Assembly: GCA_016794345.1 (NCBI GenBank)
Contig: JAEUKE010000153.1
Location: forward strand, 124,001-188,000
Reading direction: 5' to 3'
Length of the DNA stretch: 64,000 nucleotides
DNA from: Myxococcales bacterium
Lineage (GTDB): Bacteria > Myxococcota_A > Polyangia > Polyangiales > Polyangiaceae
The notes under the pieces were generated by a model that saw only the letters and a program-made list of their open reading frames with translations, searched no databases and was not told the origin of the DNA. Shown one piece after another: positions 42,191 through 52,154 of the stretch. Every line of letters starts with the position of its first letter. The stretch's first letter is position 1. The translations under genes and the position numbers were made by a program.

Positions 42191-43833
42191 CAGGTGCCTT
42201 CTTCGGGCCGAAGCAGGGGGAAGAGGATGACGTCGCGGATCGATTGGCTACCGGTGAGGAGCATCGCGAGACGGTCGACGCCCATGCCGAACCCGGCGGT
42301 CGGCGGCAGGCCGTACTCGAGGGCCCGGATGTAGTCTTCGTCGTAGTCCATCGTCTCCTCGGCGCCGGCGGCCTTCTTCTGCACCTGCGCCTCGAAGCGG
42401 GCAGCCTGGTCGTCGGGGTCGTTGAGCTCGCTGAAGGCGTTGCAGATCTCGCGGCCGTCGACGAAGAGCTCGAACCGATCCGTCAGCGTGTCGTCGCCGT
42501 CTTTCTTGCGGGCGAGCGGCGACACCTCCGTCGGGTAGTCGACCACGAAGACCGGGATGCTCTTGCTCCCGTCGTCCGTCCGGTAGTCCTTCGTGAGGAA
42601 CGGCTCGGCCAGGTACTCGTAGGCGCAGAACGAGAGCTCGCCCGGGCCGCTGCACTTCTGCGCACCCTTGCGGAAGTTCGCCCAGTCGATGTCGCGCCCC
42701 TTCGCCTTCGCCGCCTTCGCCCACTCCTTGATGGGCGCGTCGGCCGCGCCGACCGCGGCTGGCACCTCCGGCGGGAGCCCGGCCCGCTCGAGGGCGGTCT
42801 CCACCAGCTTGGACATCGGCACGCGCGCGAAGCGCTCGAAGGAGAACGTGCGGGCGGCCGCCCAGGCGCCGTACGACTCGGGCAGGCGCTCGGACAGCCG
42901 CGCGTCCACGAAGCGGAGCAGCTCCTCCGTCTGGTCCATCAGCGTGTGGTAGGTCGCGTACGCCTGGTAGTACTCGAGCATCGTGAACTCGGGATTGTGG
43001 CGCGTGCTGATCCCCTCGTTTCGGTAGCAGCGGGCGATCTCGTACACGCGCTCGAACCCGCCCACGACGAGCCGCTTCAGGTAGAGCTCCGGCGCGATGC
43101 GCATGAAGAGCTCCAGGTCGAGCGCGTTGTGGTGTGTCTTGAACGGGCGCGCGAGCGCGCCGCCGACGATGGTGCTCATCGTCGGGGTCTCGACCTCGAT
43201 GAAGCCGCGGCCGTCGAGGAACTCACGCAGCGCCGAGACGATGGCCGTGCGACCGCGGAAGGTAGCTTGCACCTCCTTGTTCGCGACGAGATCGACGTAC
43301 CGGCGGCGGTAGCGCTGCTCGACGTGTTTGAAGCTCGTCTTGGTGGGCAGCGGGCGGTGCGCCTTCGTCAGGAGGCGGACATTGTCGGGGCTCACGCTGA
43401 GCTCCCCCTTGTCCGTCGCCATCGTCTCGCCCTCGGCCTCGACGAAGTCGCCGAGATCCAGATCATCGAGGCGGGAGAACCCGGCGCCCATCACGGGCTC
43501 CTGGCAGTAGAGCTGCAGCTCCCCCGTCCGGTCGCGCAGGCGCACGAACGCGCCGGCTCCGAACGACCGCATGAAGAGGATGCGTCCGGCGACGCGGACG
43601 CGCTTGGCGCGCGCCGCGACCTTCTCGCGATCGTGGCGCCCGTCCTCGCGTTTGTCCGGATCGTGGTGCGCGCGCACCTCGCCGAGCGGCAAGAGCGGGC
43701 TCTTCTGCTCCCGCTCGGTGACGTCGTTGGCAAACGGGTTCTCGCCCCGCTCGCGAACGCGCTCGGTCTTCGCCTTGCGTGCCGCGACGAGGGCCGCCTC
43801 GGCCGCGCCCTCGTCCGCGTGTTCTTTGCTCAC
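42190..43833 (-). CDS. lysS: Lysyl-tRNA synthetase, class II
   Basis: A 547-residue class IIb synthetase. An N-terminal OB-fold binds the anticodon (VRVAGRILFMRSFGAGAFVR). Catalytic motifs: motif 1 around FIEVETPTMS, motif 2 YRNEGISTRHNPEFTMLEYY and motif 3 GFGMGVDRLAMLLTG. It is slightly longer than average (~500) owing to an insertion before motif 3 containing KKDGDDTLTDRFELFVDG. I chose the GTG at 43831-43833, which has GGAGG seven bases upstream and overlaps the prfB stop. Confidence 0.95.
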   Translation of the reverse strand: MSKEHADEGAAEAALVAARKAKTERVRERGENPFANDVTEREQKSPLLPLGEVRAHHDPDKREDGRHDREKVAARAKRVRVAGRILFMRSFGAGAFVRLRDRTGELQLYCQEPVMGAGFSRLDDLDLGDFVEAEGETMATDKGELSVSPDNVRLLTKAHRPLPTKTSFKHVEQRYRRRYVDLVANKEVQATFRGRTAIVSALREFLDGRGFIEVETPTMSTIVGGALARPFKTHHNALDLELFMRIAPELYLKRLVVGGFERVYEIARCYRNEGISTRHNPEFTMLEYYQAYATYHTLMDQTEELLRFVDARLSERLPESYGAWAAARTFSFERFARVPMSKLVETALERAGLPPEVPAAVGAADAPIKEWAKAAKAKGRDIDWANFRKGAQKCSGPGELSFCAYEYLAEPFLTKDYRTDDGSKSIPVFVVDYPTEVSPLARKKDGDDTLTDRFELFVDGREICNAFSELNDPDDQAARFEAQVQKKAAGAEETMDYDEDYIRALEYGLPPTAGFGMGVDRLAMLLTGSQSIRDVILFPLLRPEEGT

Positions 43834-44967
43834 GGCTCGTCCTCCGCTCCCCCACCCTTCCGAAGTGTCCCGCCGGCCGCCGCCATCAGGTAGTTCTCGA
43901 TGAAGGTGTCGAGATCGCCGTCGAGCACCGCGTCGACGTCGGTCGCCTCGGTCGACGTGCGGACGTCCTTCACGAGCCTGTAAGGCGCGAGCACGTAGTT
44001 GCGGATCTGGCTGCCGAAGTTGATGGCGCTCTTCTGCGCGTTGTAGGCGGCGGTCTCCGCCTCGCGCTTCTGCAGCTCCATCTCGTAGAGCTTGGCCTTG
44101 AGCATCTTCATGGCGAGCGCGCGGTTCTGGTGCTGGCTGCGCTCCGCTCGGCACACGATGTTGAGCCCGGTGGGGATGTGCCTGAGGCGGACCGCCGTCT
44201 CGACCTTGTTCACGTTCTGCCCGCCCTTGCCGCCGGCGCGCATCGTCGTGATCTCGATGTCCTTGTCGTTGACGACGATGTCGATGCTGTCGTCGACGTC
44301 CGGCGTGACCTCCACAGCGGCGAAGGCCGTCTGCCGCGTGTGGTCCGCGTTGAACGGGCTCATGCGGACGAGGCGGTGGACGCCCGACTCGCTGCGGAGA
44401 TAGCCGTAGGCGCCGTCCCCCTCGATGGAGATGGAAGCCGCGTCGATGCCGGCCTCGTCCCCTTCCTGGTAGTCGAGCACGTCGGTCTTGTAGCCGCGAC
44501 GCTCCGCCCACCGGAGGTACATGCGGAGGAGCATCGACGCCCAGTCCTTCGCGTCGGTCCCGCCTGCGCCGGGGTGGATCGTCAAGATGGCGTTCGACTT
44601 GTCGGCCGGGCCCGAGAGCATTCGCTCGAGCTCCGCCTTGCGAAGGCGAGCTTCGATGGCGAGCGCCTGGACGTGCGCGTCCTGAATGACGCTTTCGTCA
44701 TTCTCAGCGGCTCCGAGCTCGAGGTACTCCGCGAGGTCCGCGAGGCCTCTGCTGAGGTTCTTCGCCAGGTCGAGCTTGGTCTCGACCTGGGCGCGCTTGC
44801 GCAGCGTCTTCTGCGCGGATTCGTTGTCGTTCCAGAACCCGGGCGCCAGCGTGCTCTGGTTCAGGTCTTCGAGCATCCTCTCGAGTCGAGGGACGTCAAA
44901 GATGCCCCCTTAGCGCCTCAAAGCGCCTCTTCATGTCTTCGATTTTGTCCCGCGTCTCGGACAGCAT
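43830..44967 (-). CDS. prfB: Peptide chain release factor 2, programmed +1 frameshift
   Basis: RF2 recognises UGA and UAA. The gene starts at ATG 44965-44967 (AAGAGG upstream) and encodes 23 residues (MLSETRDKIEDMKRRFEALR + GHL) to an in-frame TGA. Translation then shifts +1 (CTT TGA C read as CTT-T-GAC) and continues 355 residues, giving a 378-residue protein. Downstream motifs: the GGQ catalytic loop in RAGGKGGQNVNKVETAVR, and RMSPFNADHTRQTAF with the codon-recognition region. The stop overlaps lysS. This is autoregulation, not a pseudogene. Confidence 0.95.
44895..44910 (-). promoter_or_regulatory. prfB frameshift site
   Basis: On the minus strand: internal Shine-Dalgarno-like AGGGGG (44910-44905), three bases, then CTT TGA C (44901-44895). 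This is the same arrangement as the E. coli prfB recoding site. Low RF2 lets the ribosome slip +1 at CUU. Confidence 0.9.
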
Positions 44968-45023
44968 GATGGAGCCTCTTAGCGGGTGGGGGGCACGCCC
45001 GCAAGGCCACCATCACGAGGACG

Positions 45024-47525
45024 TCATCGATACGGGTTGTCGAGGCCCTCGCCGCCCGTTGAAGCAGGCGGCGCGGTGGGGGCGCTCGTCGCGGCGGCCG
45101 TGGCCGTCGCCGTGGGCTTGGTGCGCGGGCGGTTGCGAGGCCGCGTGCCCGGCTCGGGCTTGTCCTCGTCGTCCGTGGGCGCGCTCGAGGCCGACGCGCT
45201 CGCCTCGGGCTGCGCGGTCGGCTCGGCGGTCACGACCGGCTTCGGCGGGTCGGTCTTCTCCGACTTCTTGTCCGCGGGCTTCTCCGACGTCGTCGCGGTG
45301 CCCTTGTCGGTTCCCGACGTGTCGCGTGACTTCAGGAGGAGGATGCCCGTCCCGAAGACGAGCAGGAACGCAGCGGCGACCACGGCGTATTTGCCCCAGC
45401 TGCGGCGCGGGACGTCCCGGACTGCGGTGGGCTCGTGGGAAGGAGGCGCCGAGGCGACCCCGAGCGCGTCGGTGGGCAGGGTCATCGAGCCGGGCGTGAA
45501 CCCGCCGTTGGACACCTCCCCCGTCTGCGTCGGACCTGCCGGCGAGGCGCTCACGAGCGTGCGGGGCTGCGGACGCGCCGCGACGGGCGCGATGGGGATG
45601 GCCTCGGCCACGTGGGGCGACGCCGCGAGCGGAGACGATGACGGGACCGTCAGCTGAACCTTCGCGTCCAGCTGATCGGCGGGCATCGGCATGCGCGGGG
45701 TACGGACGACGTTGGTCCCCGGCCCGGCCGGCATCACGCTGCCCACCCCGGCGATTTCGTTGATGGCGACGCCGTTCTGCGCCGCGTGGGCCTTCGCCTC
45801 GGCCAAGAGCGGCTCGACGGCGAGGCCTCGCGCGGTCCTCACGGCCGGGTGGATCGGGTCCGGCGCCTTGCTCCCCGGCCGAGCGATCGTCGGCGCGTCC
45901 TCGCCGAGGTCGTCGTCCATCCGAGCGGAGTAGCTGAGCGCCGCGGCCGCGCGATCGTACATCTCGGTCGAGGGAGTCGGCGGCGGGATGCCGCGCGAGT
46001 CCACCTGGGGGCGTTCGCTCTCCGGGGGCTTCGACGGCCCCTGCCCGAGGAGCGTGGGCTGGCTCGGCGGCGCCGGCGGCGCGAGCCGAGGCGGCGGCTG
46101 GCGCGAGCTCGGCGGCGGATCCTCTTGTTTGGCGGCGTCCTGCGGGGCGCCGGCGTTGCGTGCGGCACCCTCCATGGCGGCCGCCTCCGCCATCGTGGGC
46201 GTCGTGCGCGGGCGCGGCGGATCGACCCGAGGGGGCAACGCGGGCTTCGGCTGCTCGAGCGCGAAGCGCATGGTGATATCGGCCGCCACCTCGAACTGCG
46301 GGACGAGCGGCGCCGCGAGGGCCGCTGCGGCAGGCGCGAGGCCTGGCGCTTCGGGCGCGGGCGGGCGCGACGAGCCGCCGCGCTCCGTCGCCGGCATGGC
46401 GGCGTGCATCTCGTCGATGACCTCGCGGCTCATGCCGAGCATCGTGCGTGGGTTGCCGGCCGGCGCCACGGGCGGCGCGCTCTGGATGACGATAGGCTGG
46501 CCGGAGTCGCTCTGCGCGAGCCACGCGCGGACGCTCTCGCGCTGCGCGCCGATCTCCTGCCCGAGCACGGCCTGCACGAAGCTCGCGACCTCGCGCGGAG
46601 AGGCGACGCCGACGTCGGTCACGCTCGTCTTCGCCGACTCCCGCGCCGCCGCTTCGAGGGCGTCCGCGAGATCGGCCGCCGTCTGGAACCGCTTCTCCGG
46701 GTCGCGATCGAGGGCGCGCAACACGACGTCGTCGAAGGGCCGGGGGATCGAGGGGACGACCTCGCTCGGGCGCCGGATCGGCTCGACCAGGATGCGCTGG
46801 AGCGTGGCAGCTTCGCTGTCCGCCTTGAAGAGTCGACGGCCGCAGAGCACCTCCCACAGGATGATGCCCATCGCGAACAAGTCGGTCCGCCGGTCGAGCT
46901 CGTCCCCGCGGGTCTGCTCGGGCGCCATGTACGCGAGCTTGCCCTTGAGCTTGCCGTGCGCCGTGGACGTCAGCCGCGAGGACGCGCGAGCGACGCCGAA
47001 GTCCGTGATGCGGGCGGTGCCGTCGACTCCGACGAGGACGTTCTGGGGCGAGACATCGCGGTGGACGAGGCCGAGGAGCTGCCCGCGATCGTCCCGGAGC
47101 TCGTGGGCAGCGTGCAGGCCGGCGATGGCGTCGAGCAGGATGCGCAGGGCGATGTGGCGCGGGGGCAGCTGCCCCATGGACATCGTCCGGGCGACGATCC
47201 GCGAGAGCGTGTCGCCCTCGACGTACTCCATGACCAGGTAGTAGCCGGCGTCGTTCTCGCCGACCTCGAGGATGGGCACGACGTTCGGGTGGTGGATGAG
47301 GGCGGCGAGACGAGCCTCGTCGAGGAACATCTCGACGAACTCGGGCTCGTTCTGCAGGTGCGGGTGCAGGCGCTTGATCGCCACGAACCGCTGGAAGCCG
47401 CCCGCTCCTCCGCGACGCGCGAGGAACACGGTGGCCATCCCGCCGGTGGCGATCTCACCGATGAGCTCGTACCGGTCGAGCCGCCTTCGCGGATCGGCCG
47501 GGTCCAGGAGCTTCACCTTCGCCAC
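45024..47525 (-). CDS. Membrane-bound Hanks-type Ser/Thr protein kinase
   Basis: An 833-residue protein. Kinase domain ~19-285: glycine loop IGEIATGGMATVFLAR, VAIKRL lysine, catalytic loop HRDVSPQNVLV, ITDFGVAR and the activation-segment end GKLAYMAPEQ; all catalytic residues are intact. A long Pro/Ala-rich cytoplasmic region (~320-710) leads to one membrane helix (~717-735, YAVVAAAFLLVFGTGILLL) and a charged, low-complexity ~100-residue outer tail without PASTA repeats. The HRDVSPQN loop is typical of myxobacterial kinases. Signal and substrates are unknown. The next upstream gene encodes an envelope protein. Confidence 0.92.
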   Translation of the reverse strand: MAKVKLLDPADPRRRLDRYELIGEIATGGMATVFLARRGGAGGFQRFVAIKRLHPHLQNEPEFVEMFLDEARLAALIHHPNVVPILEVGENDAGYYLVMEYVEGDTLSRIVARTMSMGQLPPRHIALRILLDAIAGLHAAHELRDDRGQLLGLVHRDVSPQNVLVGVDGTARITDFGVARASSRLTSTAHGKLKGKLAYMAPEQTRGDELDRRTDLFAMGIILWEVLCGRRLFKADSEAATLQRILVEPIRRPSEVVPSIPRPFDDVVLRALDRDPEKRFQTAADLADALEAAARESAKTSVTDVGVASPREVASFVQAVLGQEIGAQRESVRAWLAQSDSGQPIVIQSAPPVAPAGNPRTMLGMSREVIDEMHAAMPATERGGSSRPPAPEAPGLAPAAAALAAPLVPQFEVAADITMRFALEQPKPALPPRVDPPRPRTTPTMAEAAAMEGAARNAGAPQDAAKQEDPPPSSRQPPPRLAPPAPPSQPTLLGQGPSKPPESERPQVDSRGIPPPTPSTEMYDRAAAALSYSARMDDDLGEDAPTIARPGSKAPDPIHPAVRTARGLAVEPLLAEAKAHAAQNGVAINEIAGVGSVMPAGPGTNVVRTPRMPMPADQLDAKVQLTVPSSSPLAASPHVAEAIPIAPVAARPQPRTLVSASPAGPTQTGEVSNGGFTPGSMTLPTDALGVASAPPSHEPTAVRDVPRRSWGKYAVVAAAFLLVFGTGILLLKSRDTSGTDKGTATTSEKPADKKSEKTDPPKPVVTAEPTAQPEASASASSAPTDDEDKPEPGTRPRNRPRTKPTATATAAATSAPTAPPASTGGEGLDNPYR

Positions 47526-47586
47526 TGCGCCCTCACCTCGCTGCCTGGGCCTTCCTCACCAACCCAAGATACAGGACTGGTCGCCG

Positions 47587-48648
47587 TTAGAAGCGACCTC
47601 GATACCCCAGCGTCAATCGCTGATCCTGGGTACCGACAGAAGGCCACATAGCACTCCCGACGTCCACCCACAACGGGCTCAGTCGCCCCGTTTCTTGCGG
47701 AGCGTCGTCGCCGTCCCAGTCGGTGACAATCGCAAGGACGACCGTCACCACGGCGACACCTGCGGTGGCGCCGATCAGCGCGTTGGTACGCAGCTCCTTC
47801 GACTGGCCTTCCTGATAAAGCTCGCAGTCTTCACCCTGGCCGCGGCACCCCTCGCGGACCGCGTCGGGGCCGGGGTTGTTGAGCGTGTCGATGCCGCTCC
47901 AGATCGTGGTGCCTCCGAGCGCTGCGGTCGCGATGACCCCCACGACGAACGGGGCCGGGTGGATGCGCCAGTCCTTCGCCGGCTCGTCCCCCGTTCCGAC
48001 GTCCGCGCCGCCTTCTCCGGCGCCGCCCTCCCCGCCTTCGCCCTTGGGCTCCACCGGCGGGGCGCCGCCCCCGCCTCCGCCGGGCTTCCCGGTGGGTGGG
48101 ACGAACCGAACCTCGCTCGAGCCGCCCGCAACGGCCTCCACGGCCTGCTCGGGCGCGGCGATCTTGCCGAGGAAGCTCGCGCCGATGTTCTGGGTGCCGG
48201 GATCGAGATAGACGACCCAGCGGGTCGAGGCCTCCCCGTGCACGATCCGCGTCCCTGCCGCGAGCAGACAAGGCGAGGCGCAGCTCACCTCCACGCGATG
48301 GAGGTCGGAGCCGAATTTCTCGACGGTCTCGGTCGCGAGCTTCTTGGTCTCGGCGTCGTCGGGGTAGCGATCGACCGCGAGGGCGGCGAGCGTCGCGGCG
48401 CGCGACGGCTGCTTGGCCTCGGTTCGCGCCCGGATCGCGAAGCGGAGCGCCTTCGAGCTCGGCACCGCCTCGTCCGCGGCCTCGAAATGGGCGGCGGCCT
48501 CCTCGAACTTTCCGTCCTTGTAGGCCTTGGCTCCGGCCTCGAACGAGTCCGCGGCGGCCCTCAGCTTCGCCGGGTCGGGTCCAGCCGAAGCGGACGACAC
48601 GGCGGCGGTGGTCAAAGCAAGCGCGAGCGCGAGAGGCCCGAGGCGCAT
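47587..48648 (-). CDS. Exported TPR-like membrane protein beside the kinase
   Basis: A 353-residue protein with a signal peptide (LGPLALALALTTAAVSSASA). TPR-like helices follow to ~115 (FEAGAKAYKDGKFEEAAAHF), then a beta-rich middle resembling PEGA-type segments (VEVSCASPCLLAAGTRIVHG). A Gly/Pro/Glu linker and two hydrophobic segments come next (FVVGVIATAALGGTTIWSGI, NALIGATAGVAVVTVVLAI), and the end GYRGRF is aromatic. Such proteins commonly accompany kinases in myxobacteria; function unknown. It is 61 bp upstream of the kinase. Confidence 0.65.
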   Translation of the reverse strand: MRLGPLALALALTTAAVSSASAGPDPAKLRAAADSFEAGAKAYKDGKFEEAAAHFEAADEAVPSSKALRFAIRARTEAKQPSRAATLAALAVDRYPDDAETKKLATETVEKFGSDLHRVEVSCASPCLLAAGTRIVHGEASTRWVVYLDPGTQNIGASFLGKIAAPEQAVEAVAGGSSEVRFVPPTGKPGGGGGGAPPVEPKGEGGEGGAGEGGADVGTGDEPAKDWRIHPAPFVVGVIATAALGGTTIWSGIDTLNNPGPDAVREGCRGQGEDCELYQEGQSKELRTNALIGATAGVAVVTVVLAIVTDWDGDDAPQETGRLSPLWVDVGSAMWPSVGTQDQRLTLGYRGRF

Positions 48649-48700
48649 GGCCCTTCATGGCCGTTCGGCCCGCCAGCGTCAACCACGAGCGGGAACGCCC

Positions 48701-49576
48701 TCACTTCTGCGGCGCCGCAGCCTCGAGCTTGTCTTGCGTGCGGAGCTCGAAGTCGCTCGCGTCGTGCCGCTCGCGGAGCTGGCCTTCCGGCTTGCCGAAG
48801 CTCCGATTCACCATGCGCCCCCGCTTCACGGCGGGCCGCTCGGCGATCTCGTTCGTCCAGCGGACGACGTTTTTGTAGCCGTCCACCTGGAGGAACTCCG
48901 CCGCGTTGTACGCCTCTCCGAGCACGAGCGCGCCGTACCAGGGCCAGATGGCCATGTCCGCGATCGTGTACTCGTCGCCCGCCATGAAGCGGCTCGTCGC
49001 GAGCTGCCGGTCGAGCACGTCCAGCTGGCGCTTCACCTCCATCGCGAAGCGGTCGATCGCGTATTCGATCTTGATCGGCGCGTAGGCGTAGAAGTGGCCG
49101 AAGCCGCCACCGAGGTACGGCCCCGAGCCCATCTGCCAGAAGAGCCACGAGAGGCACGCGGTGCGGGCGTGATGGTCCTTCGGCAGAAACGCCCCGAATT
49201 TCTCGGCCAGGTAGAGGAGGATCGCGCCCGACTCGAAGACACGCGTCGGCGGATCGGTGGTTCGATCCACCATGGCGGGGATCTTGGAGTTCGGGTTCAC
49301 ACCCACGAAGCCGCTGCCGAACTGATCGCCCTGCCCGATGTTGATGAGCCAGGCGTCGTACTCCGCCCCGGCGTGGCCCGCGGCGAGCAGCTCCTCGAGC
49401 ATGACCGTGACCTTCACGCCGTTGGGCGTCGCGAGCGAGTAGAGCTGCAGCGGGTGCCGCCCCACCGGCAGCTCCTTGTCGTGGGTGGCACCGGCGACGG
49501 GGCGGTTGATGCTGGCGAACTGCCCGCCGTTTTCCTTGTTCCAGACCCAGACCTTCGGAGGCGTGTAGTCGCTCAT
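48701..49576 (-). CDS. yghU: YghU-like glutathione S-transferase / disulfide oxidoreductase
   Basis: A 291-residue Nu-class GST. KVWVWNKENGGQFASINRPVAGATHDKEL is the typical N-terminal arm of YghU (read here as pieces around residues 8-37). The thioredoxin-like domain has PLQLYSLATPNGVKVTVMLEE and NPNSKIPAM; ESGAILLYLAEKFG and the helical domain with YTIADMAIWPWYG follow. E. coli YghU reduces disulfides with two bound glutathiones. Monocistronic here. Confidence 0.9.
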   Translation of the reverse strand: MSDYTPPKVWVWNKENGGQFASINRPVAGATHDKELPVGRHPLQLYSLATPNGVKVTVMLEELLAAGHAGAEYDAWLINIGQGDQFGSGFVGVNPNSKIPAMVDRTTDPPTRVFESGAILLYLAEKFGAFLPKDHHARTACLSWLFWQMGSGPYLGGGFGHFYAYAPIKIEYAIDRFAMEVKRQLDVLDRQLATSRFMAGDEYTIADMAIWPWYGALVLGEAYNAAEFLQVDGYKNVVRWTNEIAERPAVKRGRMVNRSFGKPEGQLRERHDASDFELRTQDKLEAAAPQK

Positions 49577-49695
49577 CTCGGTAGGTCTTGGGCTCGACCA
49601 CCGCTTGCGTCAACGTCGGACGGGCCTCGGCGCAGGCCCGCGCGTCGCAACACCCGAGTTGCGCAGGCGGGCGCAGCTGGCGCCCGCCCCGCCCG

Positions 49696-51084
49696 TCACG
49701 CCATCTCGAGGAAGAGCTTATCCGGGTCTTGCAGGTAGCCGATGATCTCGTACGCGAACGCCGCGCCGACGTGACCGTCGATGATGCGGTGGTCGAACGA
49801 GAGCGAGAGCAACATCACCTTGCCGACGACGATCTGCCCGTTCTTCACCACGGGCTTCTCCTTCATCTGGTGGACGCCGAGGATGCCGACCTCGGGGAAG
49901 TTCAGGATGGGCGTCGCGAAGAGCCCCCCCTGCGCGCCGAGCGACGTGATTGTGAACACCGAGCCGCCGAGATCCTCCGGCTTGACCTTGCCCGCCTTCG
50001 CGTCCTCCCCGAGGCGCTGGATGTCGCGCGCGATGTCGAGGATGCTCTTCCGATCCGCGTCACGGACGACCGGCACGATGAGCCCCGCGTCCGTCGAGGT
50101 GGCGATGCCGATGTTGCGTGACCCACGCGTGACGATCTCGTTCGAGACCTCGTCGAACGCGCTGGCGAGCGACGGGTGGCGCTTGAGCGCCGAGACGACC
50201 GCCTTCGTGATGAACGGCAGGTAGGTGAGCTTCACGCCCGCCTTCTCCGCCGCCGGCTTGAGCCGCTCGCGCAGGGCGACGAGCGCGTCGCAGTCGCACT
50301 CCTCCACGAAGGTGAAATGCGCGGCCGTGTGCTTCGACCGCATCATGCCCTCGAAGACTCGCTTCCGGACCCCGCGCAGCGGCGTCCGCGTGTCCGCGTC
50401 CGCCGAGGCGACGGCGACGGCCGACCCGATGGCCTGCGGAGCGAACGTGCGCGCCGGAGCGGCGGCGGGCTCGCGCTGCGGTGCGGGAGCGCCGGAGGGC
50501 GCCTGCGCCGCGGGCGTGGCACCTCGCGAGACGATCTGCTCGACGTCGCGCTTCGTGACGCGGCCGCTCGGCCCCGAGGGCGGCACGGTGCGCAGGTCCA
50601 CCCCGAGATCGCGCGCGTGTTTGCGCGTGGCCGGCGTGGCGAGGGGCTTGGCGTTGTAATAGCCCGCGGCCTGCGAGGCGTGAGCGCCGTTGCCGTTCAC
50701 GGCCGGCGCGGCCTTCGAGGCGAAGAGCGCCATGCCCGGCAGGTCTTCTTTGATGTCGCCCACCGCGGTCGCCGCGGGGCCGTCGTCCTTCTTTTTCTCG
50801 GCAGGAGCAGCGGCCGACGGCGCTGGCGCCGGAGCGGACGCCCCGCCGAGGTCGAAGACGACGAGGACAGCGTGGACGGGCACCACGCTCCCGACCTCGC
50901 CTCGCAGCTCCTTGATGCGACCGGCCTTGGGGGACGTGATCGTCACCGTGGCCTTGTCGGTCATCACCTCGACCATGGGCTGGTCCTCCGCGACCTGATC
51001 GCCCTGGCCGACGAGCCACTTGACGATTTCACCCTCGGTGACGCCTTCGCCGATGTCCGGAAGCTTGAACTCGTAGGTGCTCAT
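49696..51084 (-). CDS. bkdB: Branched-chain 2-oxoacid dehydrogenase E2 (dihydrolipoyl acyltransferase)
   Basis: A 462-residue E2. Lipoyl domain 1-80 with the lipoylated Lys in EVMTDKATVTI, a pattern favouring the branched-chain over the pyruvate enzyme. Peripheral-subunit-binding domain ~145-185 (LATPATRKHARDLGVDLRTV). Catalytic domain from ~225 with active-site SFDHRIIDGHVGAAF (His and Asp). It follows E1-beta by 14 bp with a GAGGA ribosome site. It makes acyl-CoA starters from Val/Leu/Ile keto acids. Confidence 0.9.
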   Translation of the reverse strand: MSTYEFKLPDIGEGVTEGEIVKWLVGQGDQVAEDQPMVEVMTDKATVTITSPKAGRIKELRGEVGSVVPVHAVLVVFDLGGASAPAPAPSAAAPAEKKKDDGPAATAVGDIKEDLPGMALFASKAAPAVNGNGAHASQAAGYYNAKPLATPATRKHARDLGVDLRTVPPSGPSGRVTKRDVEQIVSRGATPAAQAPSGAPAPQREPAAAPARTFAPQAIGSAVAVASADADTRTPLRGVRKRVFEGMMRSKHTAAHFTFVEECDCDALVALRERLKPAAEKAGVKLTYLPFITKAVVSALKRHPSLASAFDEVSNEIVTRGSRNIGIATSTDAGLIVPVVRDADRKSILDIARDIQRLGEDAKAGKVKPEDLGGSVFTITSLGAQGGLFATPILNFPEVGILGVHQMKEKPVVKNGQIVVGKVMLLSLSFDHRIIDGHVGAAFAYEIIGYLQDPDKLFLEMA

Positions 51085-51098
51085 GGTCGTCCTCGAAG

Positions 51099-52073
51099 TC
51101 AGTACCGCGCGGTCTCCAGGACGGCGGGGACGATGCGGTGCGAGAGGGGCAGGTATTCGTTCTCGAGCGTGTAGGGGAACGGCGTGTCGAAGCCCGTCAC
51201 GCGCTTCGGCGGCGCCTCCAGGTGGAGGAACGCCTTCTCGTTCACGAGCGCGACGATCTCGCCGCCGAGCCCGCAGCTCTTGGGCGCCTCGTGGACCACC
51301 ACGACGCGGCCGGTCTTCTTGACGCTCTCGATGATGGTGTCGATGTCGAGCGGCCAGAGCGTGCGCAGGTCGATCACCTCGACGTCCACGCCTTCCGCGG
51401 CGCACTTCTGCGCGGCGTCGAGCGCCTCGTAGAGCATGGCGCCCCACGTGACGAGGGTGACCTGGCTGCCCTCCTTCACGACGGAGGCCTTGCCCAGCGG
51501 GACGGTGTAGTCGCCCTCGGGGACGTCGCCCTTCGCCGCGCGGTAGACGCGCTTCGGCTCGAAGAAGAGGACAGGGTCGGGGTCGCGGATGCTTGCGAGC
51601 AGAAGGCCCTTCGCGTCGGCCGGCGTCGCCGGGCAGACGACCTTCAGGCCGGCGACGTGGATGAACTGCGCCTCGGGCGACTGCGAGTGGTAGTGGCCGC
51701 CGCGGATGCCGCCGCCGACGGGCGTGCGGATGACGAGCTTGGAGGTGTATTCGCCGCCGGAGCGGTAGCGGTATTTCGCCAGCTCGCTCACGATCTGGTC
51801 ATACGCGGGGAAGATGAAGTCCGCGAACTGGATCTCCGGCACCGGCACCAGGCCGTAGAGCGCCATGCCGATCGCGGCGCCGATGATGCCGCCTTCGCTG
51901 AGCGGCGTGTCGATGACGCGGTCGTCGCCGAACTCGTCGAACAGCCCCTGGGTGACGCGGAAGACGCCGCCGACCTTGCCGACGTCCTCGCCCATGACGA
52001 CGACCCGCGAGTCGCGCTTCATCTCGAAGCGGAGCGCGTCGTTGATCGCCTGAACCATATTCATCTGAGCCAT
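51099..52073 (-). CDS. bkdA2: Branched-chain 2-oxoacid dehydrogenase E1 beta
   Basis: A 324-residue E1-beta. MGEDVGKVGGVFRVTQGL, DTPLSEGGIIGAAIGMALYG, GGHYHSQSPEAQFIHVAGLK and RVVVVHEAPKSCGLGGEI are conserved. YHSQSPEA is characteristic of branched-chain E1-beta. It forms an alpha2-beta2 ThDP enzyme with the E1-alpha encoded upstream, although a 200-bp gap holding a hairpin repeat lies between the two genes. Confidence 0.93.
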   Translation of the reverse strand: MAQMNMVQAINDALRFEMKRDSRVVVMGEDVGKVGGVFRVTQGLFDEFGDDRVIDTPLSEGGIIGAAIGMALYGLVPVPEIQFADFIFPAYDQIVSELAKYRYRSGGEYTSKLVIRTPVGGGIRGGHYHSQSPEAQFIHVAGLKVVCPATPADAKGLLLASIRDPDPVLFFEPKRVYRAAKGDVPEGDYTVPLGKASVVKEGSQVTLVTWGAMLYEALDAAQKCAAEGVDVEVIDLRTLWPLDIDTIIESVKKTGRVVVVHEAPKSCGLGGEIVALVNEKAFLHLEAPPKRVTGFDTPFPYTLENEYLPLSHRIVPAVLETARY

Positions 52074-52154
52074 TTTCGCGGGATCCTCAGGTCTGGAAGG
52101 ACTGGTACGTGGTTCTAAACTGGCAGCTCTGTCTCTGTGGATTCCTCCCCCCGG

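Noticed and set aside
40457..42334. Plus-strand open frame of ~625 codons
   Set aside because: Antisense to lolE, which has clear family motifs; the plus-strand product is charged low-complexity sequence.
43830..44967. prfB as a frameshifted pseudogene
   Set aside because: The shift lies exactly at the known RF2 recoding site with AGGGGG and CTTTGAC, and the rest of the protein is intact.
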